Source of the DNA: UBA1573 sp034005165
GTDB taxonomy: Bacteria > Pseudomonadota > Alphaproteobacteria > Micavibrionales > Micavibrionaceae
Reading direction: 5' to 3'
DNA: 64,000 nt
Assembly: GCA_034005165.1 (NCBI GenBank)
Contig: JAVEVE010000007.1
Span: 1 to 64,000 of the forward strand
The notes under the pieces are model-generated. The model was given only the letters and a program-made list of their open reading frames with translations. It was not told where the DNA came from and did not search any database. The translations under genes and the position numbers were made by a program. Shown piece by piece: positions 25,553-32,943 of the stretch (its first letter is position 1; every line of letters starts with the position of its first letter).

Positions 25553-26203
25553 ATGTCAGAATTATCCGTAGTAGACTTTCTAAAAAGACGCAGATCCACA
25601 AAGGTTGCAACCCTTCAAGATCCTGGGCCTAATTCCTCCCAGATTCAAGAAATTCTGGAGATCGGAACCCGTGTTCCCGACCACGGGAAATACTGTCCGT
25701 GGTACTTTATTGTCCTTCAAGGGGAGGCCCGCCGCAAAGCCGGGGACCTTCTTCGTCAGGCTTATAAGGCAGAAAATCCGGATGCCGCAGAAGCCAAACT
25801 TGATCTGGAAGCAGAAAAATTTCTCCGGGCGCCGCTGATTATTGTTGTGGTCTCCCGTATCCGTGAAGGAAAGCACCCTCAATGGGAGCAAATCCTGTCC
25901 GCAGGTGCTGTTTGTTATAATATCTGTTTGGCTGCCAATGCGCTCGGGTTCGGGACCAACTGGCTGAGTGAATGGTATAGTTTTTCGCCTACCTTCAAGT
26001 TGCTCATGGGGGTTGATGAGCAAGATCATTTTGCAGGGTTTCTGTATATTGGAACTCAATCCGAAAAAAATGAAGAACGGGAACGCCCCGACCTTTCAAA
26101 CCTTGTCACCTATTGGGACGGGTCATCTCCTCTAAAAACAGGGGAAACCTACGGCATACCGGGCTCCGGTTACCCTGTATCCTGTTGGTCTCCCAAGTCT
26201 TGA
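25553..26203 (+). CDS. Nitroreductase family flavoprotein
   Basis: This 216-residue FMN-dependent oxidoreductase starts at the ATG at 25553, which has GAGGGGC at 25544-25550. The frame is open further upstream but without a good site. Family features are the FLKRRRSTK N-terminal FMN-phosphate contact, RVPDHGKYCPWYFIV, the AGAVCYNICLAANALGFGTNW helix and the late GFLYIGT strand. The closest described type is the short YdjA-like group. Its substrate is unknown. The gene is divergent from uvrB with 67 bases between. Confidence 0.85.
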   Translation: MSELSVVDFLKRRRSTKVATLQDPGPNSSQIQEILEIGTRVPDHGKYCPWYFIVLQGEARRKAGDLLRQAYKAENPDAAEAKLDLEAEKFLRAPLIIVVVSRIREGKHPQWEQILSAGAVCYNICLAANALGFGTNWLSEWYSFSPTFKLLMGVDEQDHFAGFLYIGTQSEKNEERERPDLSNLVTYWDGSSPLKTGETYGIPGSGYPVSCWSPKS

Positions 26204-26247
26204 TCTTTATTCAGGTATTTTTATCAATTTTCTGATAACTTGATTTT

Positions 26248-26838
26248 ATGTGTCGATCAGGTATCAAAGGCTTTTTTTTATATAGTTTCTTATATTACCT
26301 GCCTTTGACAGTGCACGCAGCTTGTCCGACTTATTCTCCGAATCTGACTTTTTCAGTACAGTATCAAGAGCAGATGATTTCCCAAAGATCCGGCTTCTCA
26401 CAAAATGTTGGCGGGCACATTAAGGGATCAAGTCAAATTGGACTATATCCATCAGCAAAAAATAGTCGGGATGGATGTTTTTATCTTGACCGCATTGATA
26501 TCAAGATTGTTGTTAACACCGCTATTGAAGTCTCCGACAGATACCCTCGCGGCAGTTGTGAATATCAAGTTGTTCAGGCGCACGAATTAAAACACCGACA
26601 AGTTCTGACTAATTTCTACTCTTCTTTGCAAAACAGATACACAAGTCAAATCAATGCTTTTATTTCTTCGCAAAATGGATTCATGATCGGCACAATGCCT
26701 CAAGCACAAAATCTATTGGCATCCACGTCAAATATGCTGAGAGAAATGATTGACCGAGACCATTCTGCACTTCAGTACACCTATGTTGATGACCCACGTC
26801 TGGTCGAACGCGAGTCCCGCGCCTGCAAAAACTGGTAG
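26248..26838 (+). CDS. Secreted protein with an HExxH zinc-protease-like motif
   Basis: This 196-residue product has a signal peptide ending near VHA. In the middle, VVQAHELKHRQV contains HELKH, an exact HExxH zinc-binding motif in a helical context, preceded by a C-E-Y-Q strand. A possible third ligand lies further on, in the helix around EMIDRDHSAL, but the spacing does not identify a clan. The first cysteine of the mature part (AACPTYSP) and the C-terminal RACKNW could be disulfide linked. A secreted metallopeptidase is a reasonable inference; inhibitor or inactive relative cannot be excluded. Confidence 0.55.
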   Translation: MCRSGIKGFFLYSFLYYLPLTVHAACPTYSPNLTFSVQYQEQMISQRSGFSQNVGGHIKGSSQIGLYPSAKNSRDGCFYLDRIDIKIVVNTAIEVSDRYPRGSCEYQVVQAHELKHRQVLTNFYSSLQNRYTSQINAFISSQNGFMIGTMPQAQNLLASTSNMLREMIDRDHSALQYTYVDDPRLVERESRACKNW

Positions 26839-26961
26839 CCTCCCTATCCCTTGGGATATATTCATCTAACACTATCTTCTATCCCCTTGCACACACCCTA
26901 TTTTTTCGTTCTGTGCGTATAATAATAGTACGAACTGACTGCGTAACGAAAACGGGATTAG

Positions 26962-27405
26962 ATGATTTTAGATATTTTAACCGATCAGCATACAGACATT
27001 CTAAGGATTTTAGACTCCATTTCCAATGATCTGCGTACACCTGAGAAGCTCAACCCTCAAGGCGTCAGCAAATTAAGGAGCTCCCTCTCTATATTAACCG
27101 GAAAACTTAGGGTACATATCAGCATGGAGAGCCAAAATGTCTATACAAAATGCGCTCATAGCAATAACGCAGAACTTTCCCAATCTGCAAAAAATCTCAA
27201 GAACGAGATGGATAGCTTTACCATGCTCTTCATGGAATATAACAAGAAATGGTCAGCAGCATCTGATATTGCAGACGATATGAACAGCTTTATCAATGAA
27301 ACCGTCATCATGTTCCAGAACTTGAAAATAAGGTTTGATGCTCAAGAAACTGGCATATACGACCTCCTCCGAGATCAAACAGACCTCCTTCCCCCCCAAG
27401 CGTAG
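26962..27405 (+). CDS. Hemerythrin-like (HHE) helical protein
   Basis: This 147-residue all-helical cytosolic protein has parts of the hemerythrin pattern. DQHTDIL near residue 9 and VHISMESQNVY near 51-61 (HxxxE) fit iron-ligand helices, and the last helix, RFDAQETGIYDLL, has glutamate where an HxxxE would be expected but lacks the histidine. An incomplete ligand set means oxygen or iron binding is uncertain. It is monocistronic with a strong terminator. A TATAAT at 26918-26923 could be its -10 element. Function is unknown. Confidence 0.5.
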   Translation: MILDILTDQHTDILRILDSISNDLRTPEKLNPQGVSKLRSSLSILTGKLRVHISMESQNVYTKCAHSNNAELSQSAKNLKNEMDSFTMLFMEYNKKWSAASDIADDMNSFINETVIMFQNLKIRFDAQETGIYDLLRDQTDLLPPQA

Positions 27406-27424
27406 AAAATAAAACCTACGTTAA

Positions 27425-27460
27425 AGCCCCGGGAGAGTTCTCAACCGGGGCTCTTTTTTT
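27425..27460 (+). terminator. Rho-independent terminator of the hemerythrin-like gene
   Basis: AGCCCCGG (27425-27432) pairs with CCGGGGCT (27445-27452), with a further GAGA/TCTC pairing inside, followed by CTTTTTTT. It lies between convergent genes and works rightward. Confidence 0.9.
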
Positions 27461-27480
27461 ACTTACCTGCTATATTTCCA

Positions 27481-28998
27481 TTAGGCCTTTGGCTTTAAAG
27501 TGGGGAATGCAATAACATCACGAATATTGGAACTATCTGTCAGCAACATAACAAGACGATCAATCCCAACACCCCAGCCCCCTGTCGGAGGCAAACCGTA
27601 CTCAAGAGCCGTGATGAAATCATCATCCAGCATCATTCCCTCTTCGTTCCCACCTTCGCGCTGAGCAACCTGATCTTCAAATCGGGCCAATTGGTCACGA
27701 GGATCATTCAACTCGGTAAAGGCATTGCAGATTTCCCAGCCATTAACGTAGCTTTCAAAACGCTCGGTTAAACGCGGATTATCGCGATGCAGTTTTGACA
27801 AAGGAGAAATATCAAATGGATGGTCGATCACGTGTGTCGGTTGTATAAGTTTGGCTTCAGCGGTTTCAGCAAAGATGTACTCGACAACTTGACCCCAGTT
27901 GAATTTTGGATCAACTTTGAACCCGAGTTCTGCTGCTTTCGCGCGAGCTTCTTCAGCTGTTTCCAGCGTCATAAAGTCAAAACCTGTTTCTTCTTTCACA
28001 AGATCAACCATGCTTTTACGCTGCCAAGCCGGACCAAAATCAATAACGTGCTCGCCATATTGGATTTTAGTGGTGCCATGAACAGCCAACACCACAAAGC
28101 GGACGAGATCTTCAACCAGATTCATAATGTCATAGTAATCCATGTAGGCATGATAACCTTCTATCGCCGTGAATTCAGGATTGTGCTTGATTGAAACGCC
28201 TTCATTACGGAAGTTTCTCCCAATCTCATAGACCGCATCTGCAAAACCGCCAACGATCAAACGTTTCAAGAAGAGTTCAGGAGCAACGCGCAAATAGAAG
28301 TTTGAATCCAGAGCATTGTGGTGTGTCACAAACGGCTTAGCCGAAGCACCGCCCAAGATTGGATGAAGGATTGGTGTTTCAACCTCCATCGCACCCATAT
28401 TATTCATGAACTCACGAATGGCCCGGATAATAACAGTTCTGGTGCGCAGGACATGCTTGCTTTCCTCATTCATAATCAGATCAAGGTAGCGTTGACGATA
28501 TCGCTGCTCCACATCAGTCAGACCGTGATATTTCTCGGGAAGCGGTTGTAAAGACTTAGTAAGCATGGTTATTTCTTTTGCACGCACAGATAGCTCTCCG
28601 CGGGGAGTTCTCCTGATTGTTCCGACAACACCGATAATGTCCCCTAAATCAAGATAGTCCAATTTTTCCATTTCGATTTCAGGTGTCGAATCTTTGTGAC
28701 TAAAAACCTGAATTTTTCCGCTGGCATCAACCAAGTCAATAAACATACCATTGTTACGCATAGCCATGATACGGCCTGCAATATGAACTGTATCTTCTGT
28801 CTCAGACCCGGATTCCAAATCCGCGTATTTATCCTGCAACTCCCCTTGTTTATGTGTCCGATCAAATTTATGCGGAAATGCCTCAAACCCCTTTTCTTCG
28901 AGCGCTGCAAGCTTCTTCAGCTTGGCGGCCTTCAAAATATTCTCATCTTGTAGGTTTGTAGGTTCCGTTGCCAAATTTGCTGAAGATTTTTGTGTCAT
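27481..28998 (-). CDS. lysS: Lysyl-tRNA synthetase, class II
   Basis: This 505-residue enzyme charges tRNA-Lys. The N-terminal OB anticodon-binding domain (about 65-180) contains RIMAMRNNGMFIDLVD. The class II catalytic core has motif 1 around MNNMGAMEVETPILHPI, motif 2 with YEIGRNFRNEGVSIKHNPEFT and motif 3 GGWGVGIDRLVMLL near the C-terminus. The EEGMMLDDDF segment is also typical of LysS. An extra 30 residues at the N-terminus before KKLAALEEKG are poorly conserved in the family. It is transcribed alone. Confidence 0.96.
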   Translation of the reverse strand: MTQKSSANLATEPTNLQDENILKAAKLKKLAALEEKGFEAFPHKFDRTHKQGELQDKYADLESGSETEDTVHIAGRIMAMRNNGMFIDLVDASGKIQVFSHKDSTPEIEMEKLDYLDLGDIIGVVGTIRRTPRGELSVRAKEITMLTKSLQPLPEKYHGLTDVEQRYRQRYLDLIMNEESKHVLRTRTVIIRAIREFMNNMGAMEVETPILHPILGGASAKPFVTHHNALDSNFYLRVAPELFLKRLIVGGFADAVYEIGRNFRNEGVSIKHNPEFTAIEGYHAYMDYYDIMNLVEDLVRFVVLAVHGTTKIQYGEHVIDFGPAWQRKSMVDLVKEETGFDFMTLETAEEARAKAAELGFKVDPKFNWGQVVEYIFAETAEAKLIQPTHVIDHPFDISPLSKLHRDNPRLTERFESYVNGWEICNAFTELNDPRDQLARFEDQVAQREGGNEEGMMLDDDFITALEYGLPPTGGWGVGIDRLVMLLTDSSNIRDVIAFPTLKPKA

Positions 28999-29069
28999 GA
29001 TGCTTTCTATATGATAAAATTAGGGTTACAATAACTGGACATTAATTGCTGAAATCTGGCTGAAATACA

Positions 29070-29834
29070 ATGAAAAACAGTAAATTCTCCTCAATTTCAC
29101 CCTCAAAACGAGGAACAGAAAGCGGGAATGCCCTCGTAATCATCCTTGTCACCATCGGCTTGCTGGTTGGCTTAACTGTTATTCTTACCCGAATGACCTC
29201 GAAAACATCAGGAAATTTGAGTGCAGAACAAGCCAGAATTGTTGCCGAAAACATTATGCGTTCTGCCCAGACATATGAGGCGGCGACACAGAAAATGATA
29301 AATGTAAACCGTTGCAGCGAAAACCAACTGAATTTTGATAACTCGATCACAAGTATTGATTACGATAACACCAATGCTCCGTCTAATGGTCGATGTGACT
29401 ATTTTAACCTGAATGGGGCAGGTTTAATTTATACAGCCCCTGATCCTGACTTTCTGGATGCAAGCCTATCTTCCACTCAACAATATGGCGAATGGGTTCT
29501 GAATGCCTCCCAATGTATTCTGGAAGTTGGTACTGGAGAGACATCCTGCACAGACGATTCAGAGGCGGAACTGATTATTATGATCCCGCACATCCGTGAA
29601 GAAGTCTGCATGCAACTCAATAAGCTGAATAATATAGACCCTTATCTTGATGGCCCTCCGAGAGAGGATCAATCCGGTACAGGTTTCACCGGCACTTTCT
29701 CAATTTCCGATGGTGAAATCGGGGATTTAGGATCGTCAGCCAATCTCATTGGCAAAGCAACGGGTTGCTTTCAAGATCTGAACGGCTCTTGGGATCAAAG
29801 CTACGTCTTCTATCATACACTCCTTGCCAGATAG
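29070..29834 (+). CDS. Type IV pilin-like secreted protein
   Basis: This 254-residue protein begins with a basic leader (KNSKFSSISPSKRGTESG) followed by a single hydrophobic helix (NALVIILVTIGLLVGLTVILT), then a mainly polar extracellular part with several cysteines. This is the shape of a type IV pilin or pseudopilin, cut by prepilin peptidase after glycine, but the canonical glycine-phenylalanine-threonine-glutamate junction is not present. The signal could instead be a simple membrane anchor. No other pilus gene is nearby. It is divergent from lysS. Confidence 0.5.
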   Translation: MKNSKFSSISPSKRGTESGNALVIILVTIGLLVGLTVILTRMTSKTSGNLSAEQARIVAENIMRSAQTYEAATQKMINVNRCSENQLNFDNSITSIDYDNTNAPSNGRCDYFNLNGAGLIYTAPDPDFLDASLSSTQQYGEWVLNASQCILEVGTGETSCTDDSEAELIIMIPHIREEVCMQLNKLNNIDPYLDGPPREDQSGTGFTGTFSISDGEIGDLGSSANLIGKATGCFQDLNGSWDQSYVFYHTLLAR

Positions 29835-29995
29835 CCCTTAGATATACCCTATATATCCTTTTGGACATAGCCTTTTTAACACCAGAAATACAAGGTTTTC
29901 TGCGCTTCACCGCAGCAAAATGTAACCTCTATTTAACTCTAATATTGCTAAAATACTATATGATGTACATACAACCTTAGGAAAAGGATAACAGC

Positions 29996-30916
29996 ATGTA
30001 CTTGGCACAGGAAAATAGTTTACCCCATCTGGATCACTTTCTTAAAAAAATTGAAAGCAAGCCTGACTCATGGCGGCTAATAAGTATCGAATTTCAAAGC
30101 AACGATCTCCTTAACTCCAAATTGTTTGAAAATCTTTGTGCCAAAAGTCTGGTAGCTAGCTTTGAACAAACAGAGTGCCATATCTTCTGGGTTAAGCCAG
30201 AATTTATCCTGATCTATTTCCAAGGGCGTGCTCTGCCGATTGAGAAGTGTGTTGAAGAGTTCTTCAGAAATACCGAATTTAAGGGGTTTGGCAGGTTTTT
30301 TGACATTCTTGACCTTTCTATTCACTGGGAGACAATGATTGGTGTTATTGAACGTATCACAAAAAATTTTGAAGAAAGAAAACCACCTTCTTATTCCGGA
30401 ACTGCCGGAATTTCTCAATCGGCCCCTCACCATTCACAAGATAACGAACAGAGCGGCCTCATTCTCGATCTGTCAAAAGATCGTATCAAACAGATGTTTT
30501 CTGTCAGATCACACAGATCAAGACCTTTAATTCTTCTTGTAGAAGATGATCCATTTACCCAGCAACTAGTTAAATTGGCCATTAAAGACAGTTTTGAAGT
30601 CATTTCTGCAGAAACAGCTCTACAGGCAATTGCATACTATCAACGACACTTACCTGATCTGGTATTTTTGGATATTCAGCTGCCTGACGGGAATGGCATC
30701 AGCCTTCTTAATAAAATCGCTGCAGCAGATCCAAATCATTATACTGTGATGTTAAGTTCCCATACACAGAAAGAAAAAATTATCGAATGTCAGGGGTTCG
30801 GAGCAAAAGGTTTCATAGGTAAACCATTTACACGACAACGATTGGTAGACGCTTTGGAGAAGTTTAGAAGCGCCAAAAATAAAGCCAGCGTATTGGGAGG
30901 CATTCATGGAGCTTGA
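29996..30916 (+). CDS. Response regulator with an unrecognised N-terminal domain
   Basis: The 306-residue product has a C-terminal receiver domain (about 178-295): LVEDDPFTQQL acidic pocket, phosphorylation site in LVFLDIQLPDGNGI, and the conserved lysine in GFIGKPF. There is no DNA-binding domain after it. Residues 1-150 form an alpha/beta domain I do not recognise, followed by a proline- and histidine-rich linker. AAAAGGATAA lies upstream of the ATG. It overlaps the start of the hybrid kinase gene by 11 bases, so the pair is co-translated and almost certainly one signalling unit. Confidence 0.8.
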   Translation: MYLAQENSLPHLDHFLKKIESKPDSWRLISIEFQSNDLLNSKLFENLCAKSLVASFEQTECHIFWVKPEFILIYFQGRALPIEKCVEEFFRNTEFKGFGRFFDILDLSIHWETMIGVIERITKNFEERKPPSYSGTAGISQSAPHHSQDNEQSGLILDLSKDRIKQMFSVRSHRSRPLILLVEDDPFTQQLVKLAIKDSFEVISAETALQAIAYYQRHLPDLVFLDIQLPDGNGISLLNKIAAADPNHYTVMLSSHTQKEKIIECQGFGAKGFIGKPFTRQRLVDALEKFRSAKNKASVLGGIHGA

Positions 30917-32861
30917 TAAAATCCTTTCCCAAATGTCTGATTACACAACAGATGCTATTGTTATCACAAAATCTATTCCTAAAGATCGAAATCTCGGACC
31001 GGAAATTGTCTACGTCAACAAGAGCTTTACAACTCTAACCGGATATGAAGCAGAAGATGTAATTGGGAAGACGCCTAAAATTTTACAAGGTGAGAAAACC
31101 GACAAGCGCACGTTGGCCAGAATTACTCATGCTATAGAGCAGAAAAAAACGATTACTGCTGAACTATTGAATTATAGTAAGGATGGGTATGAATACTGGG
31201 TCGAGATCAATCTTAATCCTATTTTCTGCCCCGATGAAGGTGAATGCGTTTACTTTCTTGCCACAGAACGGGATATAACAGAGCGCAAAACCGCAGAATC
31301 ACGTCTGATCCGTGCTATTGAAGAAGCAGAGGCTGCAACAAAGGCAAAAAGCGATTTTCTAGCCAATATGAGCCACGAGCTTCGCACTCCTATGAACGGT
31401 ATTCTTGGGCTGGCTGAAATTGTACAAGGCATGGACTTACAAGAAGATGTTAGAGAGTGTATCGATGCTATACATAGTTCTGGTATATCACTTTTAACAT
31501 TGCTCAACGATATTCTTGACCTCTCTAAGATTGAAGCAGAAGAGCTGGAAATTGAAGAGTACGCATTCAGAACACATGATATTCTTAAAAACATAAAAGA
31601 CCTGACATCTCTTTCTGCATCCAGGAAAAATCTAAATTTTGATATCTCTATCAACCTGAATGTTCCCGAGTGGCTTTGCGGAGATGCCAAGCGTATTCAA
31701 CAAATTATTTTCAATCTTCTCGGCAATGCTATTAAATTCACGGAAATGGGCGGCGTATCCTTATCCATTGATTACAAGAAAGATGCTAATAAAGATTATC
31801 TTATGATCCAGATACAAGACACAGGCATCGGTATTCCAGACGAGTTTCATAAGCATTTGTTCAATAAATTTTCTCAAGCAGATACTTCAATTTCAAGAAA
31901 ATTCGGGGGCACAGGCTTGGGACTGGCCATTACAAAATATCTGGTCGAGATGATGAATGGTACTATCGGATTTACCAGTAAAGTCAATCATGGAACAACA
32001 TTCTATGTTTCTATTCCAATTGGAGAAGCACCTGCACAGGATATTCTTCAGACAGAAATTAAAGTCAGTAACGAAAATGCCCTTAAAGGCGTTAATCTCT
32101 CGGAAATTAGAGCGCTGGTTGTGGAAGATCATCCAATTAACCAGATGCTCGTTATCAAGTGGCTCAAGAAGCTTGGGGTTTCCTTGATTGACAGCGCCAT
32201 GAACGGGTTTGACTCCATCACACTTCTACGAAACAACTCTTACGACTTTATCCTGATGGACTGTCAGATGCCTGAGCTCGATGGCTATGAGACAACATCT
32301 CTTATACGCGACATGGAAAAACAAATGAACAAGAGAACTCCCATCATTGCAATGACAGCTAATGCCATGCTTGGCGAGCGTGAAAAATGTCTGGCTGCGG
32401 GTATGGATGATTACCTCAGCAAACCACTCAATTTTTCTCAATTCCAGCATTGTATTGCCCAATGGATCGGGGCAAGCCCAAATGAAGATCAAGAAAATTC
32501 ATCCCCTACAGAGCGTATTTATATGGATGCATCTGTCCCTGTCGACCTAACCCGTTTGAATGAATTTACTGAAGGTGACAAGGATACGGAACAAATGGTT
32601 ATCAACTTGTTTCTCGATACAGCTTATGAGTCCTTCGATATGCTCAAGAATGCACAGTTACAGGACAACTCCGAAGATTGGAGCAAGGCCGCTCACAGCA
32701 TGAAAGGCGCGTCAGGAAACCTAGGCGCTATGGCCCTTCACTCACTATGCTCAGATGCAGAGCGCAAAGGGGATGTTTCCAAGGAAGAAAAGTCACTAAT
32801 CCTGAGCAATCTTTACAGAGAATTCGGCAAAGTTGAAAGTTATCTGAACGGATTGCATTAA
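30906..32861 (+). CDS. Hybrid histidine kinase (PAS-HisKA-HATPase-REC-HPt)
   Basis: This 651-residue cytosolic kinase has a PAS domain (about 5-125; the VIGKTPKILQG segment resembles a LOV domain but has no flavin-binding cysteine). It continues with HisKA (MSHELRTPMNGILGL, about 155), HATPase (IFNLLGNAIKFTE, DTGIGIP, GTGLGLAI), a receiver domain (FILMDCQMPELDGYE; AMTANAM; SKPL) and a C-terminal HPt domain with its histidine in AAHSMKGASGNLG. The complete phosphorelay would pass to a separate receiver, most likely the protein encoded just upstream. GGGAGG lies five bases before the ATG. The input signal is unknown. Confidence 0.92.
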   Translation: MELDKILSQMSDYTTDAIVITKSIPKDRNLGPEIVYVNKSFTTLTGYEAEDVIGKTPKILQGEKTDKRTLARITHAIEQKKTITAELLNYSKDGYEYWVEINLNPIFCPDEGECVYFLATERDITERKTAESRLIRAIEEAEAATKAKSDFLANMSHELRTPMNGILGLAEIVQGMDLQEDVRECIDAIHSSGISLLTLLNDILDLSKIEAEELEIEEYAFRTHDILKNIKDLTSLSASRKNLNFDISINLNVPEWLCGDAKRIQQIIFNLLGNAIKFTEMGGVSLSIDYKKDANKDYLMIQIQDTGIGIPDEFHKHLFNKFSQADTSISRKFGGTGLGLAITKYLVEMMNGTIGFTSKVNHGTTFYVSIPIGEAPAQDILQTEIKVSNENALKGVNLSEIRALVVEDHPINQMLVIKWLKKLGVSLIDSAMNGFDSITLLRNNSYDFILMDCQMPELDGYETTSLIRDMEKQMNKRTPIIAMTANAMLGEREKCLAAGMDDYLSKPLNFSQFQHCIAQWIGASPNEDQENSSPTERIYMDASVPVDLTRLNEFTEGDKDTEQMVINLFLDTAYESFDMLKNAQLQDNSEDWSKAAHSMKGASGNLGAMALHSLCSDAERKGDVSKEEKSLILSNLYREFGKVESYLNGLH

Positions 32862-32943
32862 CTGCCCAATTTTCTGTTAAATTCTGATATTTTCAAGTTC
32901 TTAAACCTTCTGTTTGCGCTCTATTTACAATAAACTAGGCGCT

